Positions 41,716 to 49,766 of a DNA stretch of 49,766 nt are shown in pieces (positions within the stretch are counted from its first letter, which is position 1; the number at the start of each line of letters is the position of its first letter). The stretch is from JANOXC01 sp031418215. Its GTDB lineage: Bacteria; Bacteroidota; Bacteroidia; AKYH767-A; OLB10. Where the stretch lies: contig JANOXC010000162.1 in the NCBI GenBank assembly GCA_031418215.1, positions 1 to 49,766 on the forward strand. The letters run 5' to 3'. Position numbers and translations under genes: made by a program. Below the pieces are notes generated by a model. The model saw nothing but the letters and a program-made list of their open reading frames with translations, did no database searches and was not told the DNA's origin.

Positions 41716-42960
41716 ATGGCCATATTAAAAGCATTCAAAGGCATTCGCCCAAAAAAAGAACTGGTAAAGAACATCGCCTGTCGCCCTTATGATGTATTAA
41801 ACGAACAGGAAGCGCGTATTGAAACAAAAGGCGATCCGAATTCATTTTATCATGTTATTAAACCGGAAATAGATTTTCCCGATGATTTTGATCATTATTC
41901 ACCAGAGATATATCAAAAAGGAAAAGACAATTTTGCAAGAATGTTCCGTGAAGGTGTTTTCTTCCAGGATGAAAAGGACTGCATCTATATATATGCACAG
42001 ACCATGAATGGTCGTAAGCAGTATGGTATTGTTGGTGCCGCTGCAGTTGATGATTATGTAAATAATGTTATAAGGAAGCATGAACTTACACGACCTGATA
42101 AAGAAGAAGATCGCAAGAACCATGTTCGTGTGTCTAATCTGAATTACGAACCGGTATTTTTTGCTTATCAGCAAGTAAAAGCGCTTGACGAAATTGTAAG
42201 CAAGGTTGCGGCCGGCACTCCGGAATATGATTTTGTTACAGAAGATGGAATCGGTCATACATTTTGGGTTATTAAAGATGATGCAGTGATCAACTCCATT
42301 ATCAGTGAGTTTGCAAAAATTAAATACACTTATGTTGCCGATGGGCATCACCGGACTGCGGCGGCTGCTTTGGTAGGGAAAGAAAGAAGAGAAAAAAATC
42401 CCAATCACACAGGAAATGAAGAATATAATTTCTTCCTGGCAGTTCATTTCCCCGACAATCAGCTGGCCATATTAGATTACAACAGGGTGATTAAGGACCT
42501 TAACGGATTAACTAATGATCAATTCCTTGATAAGTTGAAAGAAAATTTTGTGGTGGAAGAAAAAGGAAGTGAAATATATAAGCCTGCTAAACTTCATGAG
42601 TTCTCTTTATATATAGACGGCAAATGGTACATGCTTACTTCCAAGCCCGGCACTTTCAATGACAATGACCCTATTGGTGTTTTAGATGTTACCATTCTGT
42701 CTGATAAAGTTCTGGCTCCACTTTTGAATATCGTTGACCTGCGCAAAGACAAGCGGATTGATTTTGTAGGTGGTTTGCGCGGATTAGGAGAACTGAAAAA
42801 GAGAGTGGATAGCGGAGAGATGAAAGCAGCTTTTGCATTGTATCCTGTTACGATGAAGCAGCTCATCGACATCGCTGATAATAACTTAATTATGCCTCCG
42901 AAGGTTACCTGGTTTGAACCAAAACTACGCAGTGGTTTGGTATTGCACTCTTTGGATTAG
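41716..42960 (+). CDS. DUF1015 family protein in a serine biosynthesis operon
   Basis: 414 residues. The DUF1015 family begins with FKGIRPKKELVKNIACRPYD, as here, and carries RKHELTRPDKEEDRKNH and the conserved YVADGHHRTAAAAL near 207-220. The ADGHHR phrase recalls the catalytic loop of ParB/sulfiredoxin-fold enzymes, which include ADP-dependent serine kinases. With serC and serA upstream in the same orientation, a step in serine or phosphoserine metabolism is plausible, but this is inference and the family function is not established. No signal peptide, ATG start. Confidence 0.85.
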   Translation: MAILKAFKGIRPKKELVKNIACRPYDVLNEQEARIETKGDPNSFYHVIKPEIDFPDDFDHYSPEIYQKGKDNFARMFREGVFFQDEKDCIYIYAQTMNGRKQYGIVGAAAVDDYVNNVIRKHELTRPDKEEDRKNHVRVSNLNYEPVFFAYQQVKALDEIVSKVAAGTPEYDFVTEDGIGHTFWVIKDDAVINSIISEFAKIKYTYVADGHHRTAAAALVGKERREKNPNHTGNEEYNFFLAVHFPDNQLAILDYNRVIKDLNGLTNDQFLDKLKENFVVEEKGSEIYKPAKLHEFSLYIDGKWYMLTSKPGTFNDNDPIGVLDVTILSDKVLAPLLNIVDLRKDKRIDFVGGLRGLGELKKRVDSGEMKAAFALYPVTMKQLIDIADNNLIMPPKVTWFEPKLRSGLVLHSLD

Positions 42961-43002
42961 AACATTTCTTTGTAGCCTCTCCTTCATAAAAATAATTTCT
43001 AT

Positions 43003-43115
43003 GACTGGCGCGAGTTTGCAACGCGTGTCAATGATTGTATCATGCATTGCAAATGCGTTTCCAATGTCATTATGTTAAAGAATTTCGACCCGGTCGGGGT
43101 CGAATTGCAAATGAC
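43003..43115. repeat. Cluster of short palindromes, REP-like
   Basis: Three hairpin-forming segments lie in a gene-free gap: GACTGGCGCGAGTTTGCAA with CGCGTGTC (43003-43029, imperfect), GCATTGCAAATGC (43044-43056, perfect), and TTCGACCCGGTCGGGGTCGAA (43084-43104, 8-bp arms TTCGACCC/GGGTCGAA). ATTGCAAATG recurs at 43046-43055 and 43104-43113. The local G+C content is clearly above the neighbourhood. This appears to be a remnant of a second REP-type family, unrelated to the one near the RAYT gene. Confidence 0.55.
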
Positions 43116-43162
43116 TCTTCCCTGAATAATATTGAACGCGCGTTTAGCAGAGGTTGCGTATT

Positions 43163-43570
43163 TTAAAGAAATTTTGATTTCATTTCTTCATCAGGAACAA
43201 AACACGCTTCTCTTTTTCCAAACCATTTGTATCGGTTCCTTGCAATAAAGTTATATATAGCGTCTCTAAAAAATGGTGGCACAATCCTGAATATATATAA
43301 TGCAGGCCAAAGGCCCGGTAAATTTTTGAATATGCGCAGCACTCCTGCAGATCGCGCATAAACATGATCGTCTTCTATTAAGATGAATGTATCAACTACC
43401 TGGTCGGTAACACGATATTTCTCAAGAATGGTTTTTGCAGCAGGTAACTGAGATGCTGAAAAACGAAAGCGGTCATAACCATCACGACTAATTAAAAACA
43501 TTACCCAACGACTGCAGAAATTGCAGTTTCCGTCGAATAGGATGTGTACTTTACCGGGGGCTTCGGGCAT
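43163..43570 (-). CDS. DCC-family thiol-disulfide oxidoreductase-like protein (DUF393)
   Basis: 135 residues with the family signature FDGNCNFCSRWVMF (DGxCxFC), a thioredoxin-like redox motif. RFRFSASQLPAA, a central YARSAGVLRIFKNLPG and the C-terminal FIARNRYKWFGKREAC follow, as in other DCC proteins. It is thought to act on disulfides, though physiological partners are unknown. No signal peptide. The ATG at 43570 lies about 130 bp downstream (in its direction) of the 38-bp tandem array, which may affect its expression. Confidence 0.87.
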   Translation of the reverse strand: MPEAPGKVHILFDGNCNFCSRWVMFLISRDGYDRFRFSASQLPAAKTILEKYRVTDQVVDTFILIEDDHVYARSAGVLRIFKNLPGLWPALYIFRIVPPFFRDAIYNFIARNRYKWFGKREACFVPDEEMKSKFL

Positions 43571-43699
43571 TTGAATTACGTTAGTTGTCCTGTTGCTTCT
43601 TTGTCCTTCCGTTTTATTGTCCTTCAGGAGGAATCTATTTAAACACTTCCTTGATGATTATGGGGTAGAAAATTTTTATTCATTTTAATGATCTCTATG

Positions 43700-43965
43700 G
43701 GTTATTGTAAATAGTTTCCTACTGAATGACAATTGTAGGTTATTGTAAATAGTTTCCTACTGAATGACAATTGTAGGTTATTGTAAATAGTTTCCTACTG
43801 AATGACAATTGCAGGTTATTGTAAATAGTTTCCTACTGAATGACAATTGTAGGTTATTGTAAATAGTTTCCTACTGAATGACAATTGTAGGTTAATGTAA
43901 ATAGTTTCCTACTGAATGACTATTGCAGGTTATTGTAAAAAGTTTCCTGCTGAATGACAACCATG
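43700..43965. repeat. Seven-copy 38-bp tandem array between lon and the DCC gene
   Basis: Units start at 43700, 43738, 43776, 43814, 43852, 43890 and 43928. The first begins GGTTATTGTAAATAGTTTCC and ends TACTGAATGACAATTGTA. Units 1, 2, 4 and 5 appear identical. Unit 3 ends in GCA; unit 6 has TAATG and ACTATTGCA; unit 7 has AAAAAG, CTGCTG and an ACCATG end. ATTGT and ACAAT near the ends of each unit are inverted copies. There are no unique spacers, so it is not CRISPR, and stop codons in all frames exclude coding. It ends 9 bp before the lon stop codon. The rest of the gap (43571-43699) shows no feature. Confidence 0.92.
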
Positions 43966-43974
43966 TTGTGCAAA

Positions 43975-46458
43975 TTAATTCTTCTTAACCCTGTCTTCTT
44001 TTATTGACATATCAACCGCATCCTTCGACTTCTGACTGGTAAGTGCTATATCAATCACCTCGAACATCGTATCAACATAATGTAATTTCAAATCGTCGAT
44101 ATACACTTTCTTTATTTCATTCACGTCTTTCTCATTCTCTTTACAAAGAATAATCTCTTTAATACCGGCTCTTTTCGCAGCAAGAATTTTCTCTTTAATT
44201 CCTCCGACAGGCAATACCTTACCACGCAAAGTTATTTCACCTGTCATGGCTAACTTATTTTTTACACGGCGTTGTGTAAAAGCAGAAGTCAATGAAGTGA
44301 GCATTGTTACACCGGCCGAAGGGCCATCCTTTGGTATAGCACCTTCCGGTACATGGATATGTACATTCCATTGGTCAAAAACACGCGGATCAATATTTAA
44401 TTTCTCGGCATGAGATTTTATATATGCCAATGCAATGCTTGCTGATTCTTTCATCACATCACCTAAATTTCCGGTTAATGTAAGGCGGCCATTACCTCTA
44501 CTCAAACTGGTTTCAATAAATAAAACACTACCTCCATTTGTATTCCAAGCAAGTCCGGTTACAACACCGGCCACTTCATTTGAAATCGTTTTATCAGGCA
44601 AGAAGCGAGGCGCCCCGAGGGCTTTGCGCACCTGCTTATCCGTTAGTTTCTTTTCATACGGTTCATCCATTGCAACATTCTTTGCAACAGAACGCACAAC
44701 CGATGCAATGGTTTTCTCCAATGAACGTACACCGCTTTCATAGGTGTATTGTTCGATAAGCGTCTTCATCACACTTTGCGGGAATACCAATTGCGAAGCT
44801 TTCAACCCATGTGCTTCCAACTGTTTTGGAACAAGATGTTGTTGTGCGATGTGTGACTTTTCCTCCAATGTATATCCGCTTATGTCAATAATTTCGAGTC
44901 TGTCGCGTAAGGCAGGTTGAATTGAACTTAGCGTATTTGCTGTAGCGATGAACAATACTTTTGACAAGTCATATTCAATCTCTATATAATTATCATAAAA
45001 CGTTGTGTTCTGTTCAGGATCTAACACTTCCAGCAACGCAGAAGAAGGATCGCCGTGAAAATCATTGGTAAGTTTATCTATCTCGTCTAAAATAAAAACA
45101 GGGTTTGCCGTTTTTGCTTTTTTAATATTTTGCATAATGCGTCCCGGCATAGCTCCAATATATGTTTTACGATGACCGCGTATTTCTGCTTCATCACGCA
45201 ATCCACCCAGCGACATTCTTACATATTTTCTTCCCAATGCTTCAGCAACAGATTTTCCGAGTGATGTCTTTCCAACGCCTGGAGGCCCAACCAGACACAT
45301 GATCGGTGACTTCATATCATTCTTCAATTTCAAAACAGCGAGGTATTCTAAAATTCTGTTTTTCACTTTCTCCAAACCGTAATGGTCTTTATCAAGAATT
45401 TTCTCCGCTCGTTTTAAATCGAAATTATCATTCGTATATTCATTCCATGGAAGTTCAAGTAGTGTATCGAGATAATTCATCGTTACGGAATATTCAGCAG
45501 CGGCAGGATTAATTCTACCTAACCTTTCCATTTCTTTATTGAAAACTGCTTCTACATCTTTATTCCATTTCTTTTTCGTTGCCTTCTCGCGCATTTCCTG
45601 CAACTCCTTGTCAGGCGTATTACCACCCAACTCTTCCTGAATCGTACGCAATTGTTGATTTAAGAAATAATCACGTTGCTGCTTATCTATATCGGTACGA
45701 ACTTTTGTCTGGATTTGATTTTTCAACTCCAGCATCTGCAATTCCTTTGTAAGATATTCCAATACCCTTGTGGCGCGTTCTTTCAGATCAACAATCTCCA
45801 GCATTTCCTGCTTCTTATCAACATCAGCATTCATGTTGGAGCATATAAAATTGATCAGGAAAGAAGGGCTTTCAATATTTTTAATTGCAAATGAAGCTTC
45901 AGATGGAATATTAGGTGATTGCTGTATGATTTGTAAGGATATGTCCTTGAGTGAATCAACCAAGGCCGTGAATTCCTTATCAATATGTTTCTGCTTGCCA
46001 TCTGCAAAAGAATCAATGCTGGCTTTAATGTATGGCTCCGTTTGTAATAATTCCTTCAGACGAAATTTTCTTTTACCTTGAATGATCACCGTTGTATTTC
46101 CATCAGGCATGCGCAACATTTTTAAAATCTGTGCAATGGTACCAATGGCATTCAGGTCTTCAATTTTCGGATCTTCAATACTTACATCCTTTTGAGCCAC
46201 CACACCAATGATTTTATCCGCTTTAAAAGCATCCTTTATCAGGTTAATCGATTTATCTCGGCCAACTGTAATCGGAATTACCACCCCGGGAAACAATACT
46301 GTATTACGTAATGGCAGTACCGACACAATGTCGGGCAACTGCTCATTATTCATTGTTTCCTCGTCTTCGTGCGTCAGCAACGGAATCAATTCCGGTTCAT
46401 CATCGGCAACGCCCATAATACGAATGTTTTCAGGGTGCATATTATCAAATGTGCTCAT
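43975..46458 (-). CDS. lon: ATP-dependent protease Lon
   Basis: 827 residues, a full LonA. The N-terminal substrate domain has LPLRNTVLFPGVVIP. A central coiled coil follows. The AAA+ module has Walker A GPPGVGKTS near 391 and Walker B PVFILDEIDK. The protease domain has the catalytic Ser in PKDGPSAGV near 712 and Lys in GGIKEKILAAKRAG near 757. It degrades misfolded and regulatory proteins in the cytoplasm. The N-terminal 40 residues are acidic and extend beyond the usual start. ATG start. Confidence 0.96.
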   Translation of the reverse strand: MSTFDNMHPENIRIMGVADDEPELIPLLTHEDEETMNNEQLPDIVSVLPLRNTVLFPGVVIPITVGRDKSINLIKDAFKADKIIGVVAQKDVSIEDPKIEDLNAIGTIAQILKMLRMPDGNTTVIIQGKRKFRLKELLQTEPYIKASIDSFADGKQKHIDKEFTALVDSLKDISLQIIQQSPNIPSEASFAIKNIESPSFLINFICSNMNADVDKKQEMLEIVDLKERATRVLEYLTKELQMLELKNQIQTKVRTDIDKQQRDYFLNQQLRTIQEELGGNTPDKELQEMREKATKKKWNKDVEAVFNKEMERLGRINPAAAEYSVTMNYLDTLLELPWNEYTNDNFDLKRAEKILDKDHYGLEKVKNRILEYLAVLKLKNDMKSPIMCLVGPPGVGKTSLGKSVAEALGRKYVRMSLGGLRDEAEIRGHRKTYIGAMPGRIMQNIKKAKTANPVFILDEIDKLTNDFHGDPSSALLEVLDPEQNTTFYDNYIEIEYDLSKVLFIATANTLSSIQPALRDRLEIIDISGYTLEEKSHIAQQHLVPKQLEAHGLKASQLVFPQSVMKTLIEQYTYESGVRSLEKTIASVVRSVAKNVAMDEPYEKKLTDKQVRKALGAPRFLPDKTISNEVAGVVTGLAWNTNGGSVLFIETSLSRGNGRLTLTGNLGDVMKESASIALAYIKSHAEKLNIDPRVFDQWNVHIHVPEGAIPKDGPSAGVTMLTSLTSAFTQRRVKNKLAMTGEITLRGKVLPVGGIKEKILAAKRAGIKEIILCKENEKDVNEIKKVYIDDLKLHYVDTMFEVIDIALTSQKSKDAVDMSIKEDRVKKN

Positions 46459-46553
46459 GTTATTTTTGTGTCAAGATGGCATTAATGAATATTAAAATAC
46501 GACTGCGACCACCTAAGTCAATTGATGTGCCATCAATCAAAATTCTCAAGCAC

Positions 46554-46561
46554 CAAAAGTA
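46554..46561 (-). promoter_or_regulatory. Possible -7 promoter box for lon
   Basis: The minus strand reads TACTTTTG, matching TAnnTTTG, 96 nt before the lon ATG. No -33 element or heat-shock-type repeat is obvious. Confidence 0.35.
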
Positions 46562-46644
46562 CTGCATTCAGGAATGTGTGCGTAAATAGTGTTGGAAAAA
46601 AGAATAAAACCAAATTCATGGCGCTTCCGTCATTATTCAATTTT

Positions 46645-47064
46645 TCAATCTTCAATATTCAATTCAATCATCGGATCCCAAAATAATTCATTGAACCGTA
46701 ACACTCGATCATCCTCCACTTCCACTCCATCTTTTTTCAACATTTGTTCCATGGAATATTTACTGCTGAAATGTGCCTTACCAGTGAGCAATCCATTTCT
46801 ATTCACTACTCGTTGAGCCGGGACCAATGGAATGGCTGTATGCGAAGAATTCATAGCCCACCCAACCATTCTTGAGGAACCCGCAGAACCCAGGAATTTA
46901 GCTATAGCTCCATAACTGGTTACCCTTCCTTTTGGTATTAAACGCACAACCTGGTAGACTTTCTCAAAAAAGGTAATGTCTTCTTTTGGTTGAAAAACAT
47001 CAGGAATAGATTTGCTCTTCTTTGCTTTCTTTGCGGTATGTTTATATATAATTTTTTTTGTCAT
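46645..47064 (-). CDS. Alkyltransferase-like protein (MGMT family, catalytic Cys replaced by Ala)
   Basis: 139 residues. The DNA-binding part of O6-alkylguanine transferases is intact: VYQVVRLIPKGRVTSYGAIA (winged helix) and the arginine finger region SSRMVGWAMN (Arg 65). The active-site PCHR motif is PAQRV, with Ala 83 in place of the acceptor Cys, so self-alkylation is impossible. Such alkyltransferase-like proteins bind alkylated guanine and pass it to nucleotide excision repair. A Lys-rich N-terminus (KKAKKSK) may aid DNA binding. ATG start with a promoter box 8 nt upstream. Confidence 0.87.
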   Translation of the reverse strand: MTKKIIYKHTAKKAKKSKSIPDVFQPKEDITFFEKVYQVVRLIPKGRVTSYGAIAKFLGSAGSSRMVGWAMNSSHTAIPLVPAQRVVNRNGLLTGKAHFSSKYSMEQMLKKDGVEVEDDRVLRFNELFWDPMIELNIED

Positions 47065-47072
47065 TGGAGTTT

Positions 47073-47080
47073 CAAATGTA
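47073..47080 (-). promoter_or_regulatory. -7 promoter box for the alkyltransferase-like gene
   Basis: The minus strand reads TACATTTG, matching TAnnTTTG. Its end lies 8 nt before the ATG at 47064, so the mRNA would be almost leaderless. Confidence 0.45.
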
Positions 47081-47164
47081 GTAAATCAACATAAAAAATG
47101 GTTGAAGGAGACACCAACCATGGACAAACTTTCGAATAATAATAAATTTCAAAAATAAAATCCA

Positions 47165-48586
47165 TTGATCTGCTATCAAATATTTGTCCGATCATTTGCC
47201 GACAGTAATAATGATGGAATTGGTGATTTGAATGGCATCACTTCCAGACTCGATTATCTCGTTGAATTAGGTGTTGACAGTATTTGGCTGACGCCCATTT
47301 CTCCTTCCCCTTCTTATCATAAATATGATGTCACCGATTATTACGCCATCGAGCCGGAATATGGAACTATGGAGGATTTTCATGAGCTTATTAAACAGTC
47401 TCATGCAAAAAATATTAAAGTCATTGTAGACCTGGTATTAAATCACTGCAGTTCACAACATCCAATATTCATTGAAGCAATAAGCGATACAAAAAGTAAA
47501 TACCGTAATTGGTTTGTGTGGGATTATAAAGATAATATTACCACCTATATTGATCAGTGGCATCCTTCGCCATTAGCAATTGACAACCAGTATTATTTTG
47601 CGCATTTCTGGGAAGGAATGCCCGATCTTAATTATGACAATCAAGAAGTTCGCGACGAATCTATTCGCATTGCACAATTCTGGATTGCACAGGGAGTGGA
47701 TGGTTTTCGACTGGATGCCGCCAAACATATTTTCCCGCTGGAACGCGAACCTGAAAATCACCGCTGGTGGCGAGAATTTCGCAGTTCCATTGGCAAAGAC
47801 AAATCTGAATTTTATATTGTTGGTGAAGTTGCTGATAAATGCGAAATCATATCTCCATATCTTGACTATGCTTTGAATTGCTGTTTCAACTTTGAATTGG
47901 CAGAAAATATTATTGAATCGGTAAATGAATCACGCCACCTGCATCTTGCGCCTTGGCTGGTGTTTACCTATCACTGTTATGCCACTGATGATCCGCGTTT
48001 CAATGATGCATTATTTTTAAGCAACCACGATCAGGATAGAGTGGCAAGCCGTTTTAAAAACGACATCAGGAAAATCAAAATGGCAGCTAATATTTTATTT
48101 ACACTGCCCGGCGATATTTATATATATTATGGGGAAGAAATTGGAATGCTTGGAGAGAAACCGGATGAACAAATCCGTGAACCGTTTTTATGGGATGTAT
48201 ACGACCAGGCATTAACACGTTGGATGGTACCAAATTACTCAACACATACAACAGTTCAGCCGTTATCATTTCAAAAAAGGGATACTCAATCAATTTACAG
48301 CCACTACAAAAAATTGATTGAATTGCGCAAATCAATGCTTGGCAACATCTCCTATAAGATGGAAGATGCTGAATATGGAAGCGAGATTTTAGCTTATAAA
48401 TTATTTGACGAAAACAATGAATACCTTTTACTGCATAACCTGTCACCGAGAAACGTGCTACCAAAACTTGAAATTGCAGACAATGCTATCATTTATTTCC
48501 TCAACAAAGAAGTAATGCATGCCAGTAAAACTTTTAAAATTGCAGGATTTCAATCTGTAATTATTAAAACTCCGTTATCAAATTGA
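47165..48586 (+). CDS. GH13 alpha-amylase-family glycoside hydrolase
   Basis: 473 residues. All four GH13 regions are present: DVTDYY (55-60), DLVLNH (89-94), GFRLDAAKH with the nucleophile Asp 184, VGEV with acid/base Glu 221, and LSNHDQD (285-291). YQIFVRSFADSNNDGIGDL is the first strand and calcium-type loop of oligo-1,6-glucosidase and trehalose-synthase-like enzymes. A C-terminal beta domain ends SVIIKTPLSN. There is no signal peptide. The start is TTG at 47165: an in-frame stop at 47156-47158 leaves no ATG, so the protein begins almost directly at beta strand 1. It is cytoplasmic, and the substrate is unknown. Confidence 0.85.
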   Translation: MICYQIFVRSFADSNNDGIGDLNGITSRLDYLVELGVDSIWLTPISPSPSYHKYDVTDYYAIEPEYGTMEDFHELIKQSHAKNIKVIVDLVLNHCSSQHPIFIEAISDTKSKYRNWFVWDYKDNITTYIDQWHPSPLAIDNQYYFAHFWEGMPDLNYDNQEVRDESIRIAQFWIAQGVDGFRLDAAKHIFPLEREPENHRWWREFRSSIGKDKSEFYIVGEVADKCEIISPYLDYALNCCFNFELAENIIESVNESRHLHLAPWLVFTYHCYATDDPRFNDALFLSNHDQDRVASRFKNDIRKIKMAANILFTLPGDIYIYYGEEIGMLGEKPDEQIREPFLWDVYDQALTRWMVPNYSTHTTVQPLSFQKRDTQSIYSHYKKLIELRKSMLGNISYKMEDAEYGSEILAYKLFDENNEYLLLHNLSPRNVLPKLEIADNAIIYFLNKEVMHASKTFKIAGFQSVIIKTPLSN

Positions 48587-48616
48587 ATTTCTGCTCTGTG
48601 GCTAGCCGCACTTTGC

Positions 48617-48624
48617 TATATTTG
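48617..48624 (+). promoter_or_regulatory. -7 promoter box for thrS
   Basis: TATATTTG matches TAnnTTTG and ends 17 nt before the thrS ATG. It follows the GH13 stop codon by about 30 bp, so thrS has its own promoter. Confidence 0.45.
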
Positions 48625-48641
48625 TCATCCTTAAAAAAATT

Positions 48642-49766
48642 ATGATAAAAATAACATTACCCGATAATTCCGTACGCGAATATCCCGCCGGAACCACGGC
48701 AATGGACATTGCCAAAAGCATCAGTGAAGGACTGGCACGAAACGTACTTGCTGCTAAGATAAATGGGCAGGTTCGTGACGCCAATCGTTCCATAACAGAA
48801 GACGCATCCCTTCAACTGCTGACCTGGAACGATGCTGAAGGAAAAAATACCATGTGGCATTCTTCGGCCCACTTGATGGCAGAAGCACTGGAAACCTTTT
48901 TCCCGGGAGTGAAGTTCGGTATTGGCCCACCTGTTGAACATGGTTTTTACTATGATATAGACCTTGGTGAACATAAAATCACACTGGAAGATTTCAAAAA
49001 AATTGAAGATAAAATGCTGGAACTGGCAAAAAAAGCCAACCAGTATGTCAGGAAGGAAGTTAGTAAAGCCGATGCCATCAAATTTTTTGAAGAAAAAGCC
49101 GATCCCTATAAACTTGACCTGCTTGAAGGATTAGAAGATGGACAAATCACCTTTTACAGCCAGGGCAACTTCACCGATTTATGTCGTGGACCGCATATTC
49201 CTGATACCGGCTTCATTAAAGCGATTAAGCTCATGAATATTGCCGGTGCTTATTGGCGCGGTGATGAAAAAAATAAACAGTTAACCCGTATTTACGGAAT
49301 TACCTTTCCGAAAAAGAGCCAATTGGACGAGTACCTATTAATGGTCGAAGAAGCTAAGAAGCGCGACCACCGTAAGATTGGTAAAGAGATGGAGATTTTC
49401 ACTTTTGACGATGATGTTGGACCGGGATTACCATTATGGTTACCCAATGGTGGGGCTATGATTGAAGAGTTGGAGCGGTTGGCAAAAAAAACAGAAAATG
49501 CTGCAGGCTATAAGCGTGTGAGAACACCGCATATTGCCAAGGAAAATATGTATAAGACCAGCGGGCATTTACCTTATTACGAGGATAGTATGTATCCACC
49601 CATGATTCTGGAAGGGGAAAAATACTACCTCAAAGCCATGAATTGCCCTCATCATCATAAGATATTTAAAGAACTGAATCCCAGTTACCGTGATTTACCT
49701 ATCAGACTGGCTGAGTATGGGACGTGTTACAGATATGAGCAAAGTGGTGAGCTTTTTGGCTTAATG
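48642..49766 (+). CDS. thrS: Threonyl-tRNA synthetase (5' part, runs off the right edge)
   Basis: 375 codons are visible and the frame is open to the last base. The N-terminal TGS domain begins MIKITLPDNSVREYPAGTTA. The editing domain has HSSAHLMAEALE (HxxxH) and the later CRGPHIPDTG (Cys and His of the second zinc-type pair). The catalytic core starts near KRDHRKIGKEMEIF with motif 2 RYEQSGEL near the edge and the zinc ligand Cys in MNCPHHHKIF. It charges tRNA-Thr and hydrolyses mischarged seryl-tRNA. ATG start with a promoter box at 48617-48624. The usual infC-rpmI-rplT neighbours would lie beyond the window. Confidence 0.95.
   Translation, partial: MIKITLPDNSVREYPAGTTAMDIAKSISEGLARNVLAAKINGQVRDANRSITEDASLQLLTWNDAEGKNTMWHSSAHLMAEALETFFPGVKFGIGPPVEHGFYYDIDLGEHKITLEDFKKIEDKMLELAKKANQYVRKEVSKADAIKFFEEKADPYKLDLLEGLEDGQITFYSQGNFTDLCRGPHIPDTGFIKAIKLMNIAGAYWRGDEKNKQLTRIYGITFPKKSQLDEYLLMVEEAKKRDHRKIGKEMEIFTFDDDVGPGLPLWLPNGGAMIEELERLAKKTENAAGYKRVRTPHIAKENMYKTSGHLPYYEDSMYPPMILEGEKYYLKAMNCPHHHKIFKELNPSYRDLPIRLAEYGTCYRYEQSGELFGLM

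Noticed and set aside
41899..42447. 182-codon open frame on the minus strand
   Set aside because: Antisense to the DUF1015 gene, Ile/Phe-rich with no domain, whereas the plus-strand gene is well supported.
43700..43965. Array as a CRISPR
   Set aside because: Units are directly adjacent without unique spacers, and no cas gene is present.
46459..46644. Regulatory RNA or small gene between lon and the alkyltransferase-like gene
   Set aside because: Only AT-rich sequence with short TTCAATNTT repeats is seen, with no stable hairpin or open frame.

Overview
The window is a chromosomal segment of a member of the Bacteroidota, most likely a Chitinophagales/Sphingobacteriales-type lineage. The evidence is a type IX secretion plug protein, a TamL-type lipoprotein Omp85, a GIN-domain lipoprotein, a fused E1 alpha-beta 2-oxoacid dehydrogenase, a bifunctional FTCD, AT-rich sequence (roughly 60% A+T by eye), few Shine-Dalgarno sequences, and several TAnnTTTG boxes of the Bacteroidota sigma factor in front of genes. 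No ribosomal RNA operon, complete tRNA or CRISPR array is visible.

Layout. 1-456: a gene-free end that looks like the junction of an integrated element, with direct TTTGGGTCAC repeats, a tRNA-Ala(GGC)-like segment lacking its D-arm, and a terminator. 457-8789 (minus): surface polysaccharide genes (polyprenyl-phosphate sugar-1-phosphate transferase, RmlC, Wzc-type tyrosine kinase with a Gly-Tyr tail, Wza-type lipoprotein, GT4 glycosyltransferase, asparagine-synthase-type amidotransferase). 8798-14078 (minus): a 1472-residue secreted protein of unknown function and prmA. 14138-18978 (plus): a SMUG2-like uracil-DNA glycosylase, then hutI, a hutG-like ureohydrolase and fused ftcD, the lower half of histidine degradation. 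19109-24416: the most unusual part, a membrane patatin followed by a REP/RAYT system, repeated copies of the patatin gene's 3' end, a small outer-membrane protein and a lipoprotein. 24444-38040: housekeeping and envelope genes (2-oxoacid dehydrogenase E1, peroxiredoxin, MazG, PagL-like deacylase, ABC-F, T9SS plug, ApaG, SpoU methyltransferase, TamL, MsrB). 38041-42960: a response-regulator/histidine-kinase hybrid and a serC-serA-DUF1015 serine biosynthesis cluster whose two spacers are inverted repeats. 43003-43965: a palindrome cluster, a DCC-family oxidoreductase and a seven-copy 38-bp tandem array. 43975-49766: lon, an alkyltransferase-like protein without the catalytic Cys, a GH13 enzyme and the 5' part of thrS.

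The strongest candidate for an under-described system is 21383-23530. A RAYT transposase lies between oppositely oriented REP hairpins. Three copies of the 3' end of the patatin gene (one in the intact gene, two as detached tails) share a 51-nt block with no difference, and each is followed within 3-11 nt by a REP hairpin in the same orientation. This suggests that the repeat system has copied or converted a gene end together with its REP. Several start codons were moved from upstream TTG/GTG codons to ATG codons, in some cases because a TAnnTTTG promoter box overlaps the longer reading frame.
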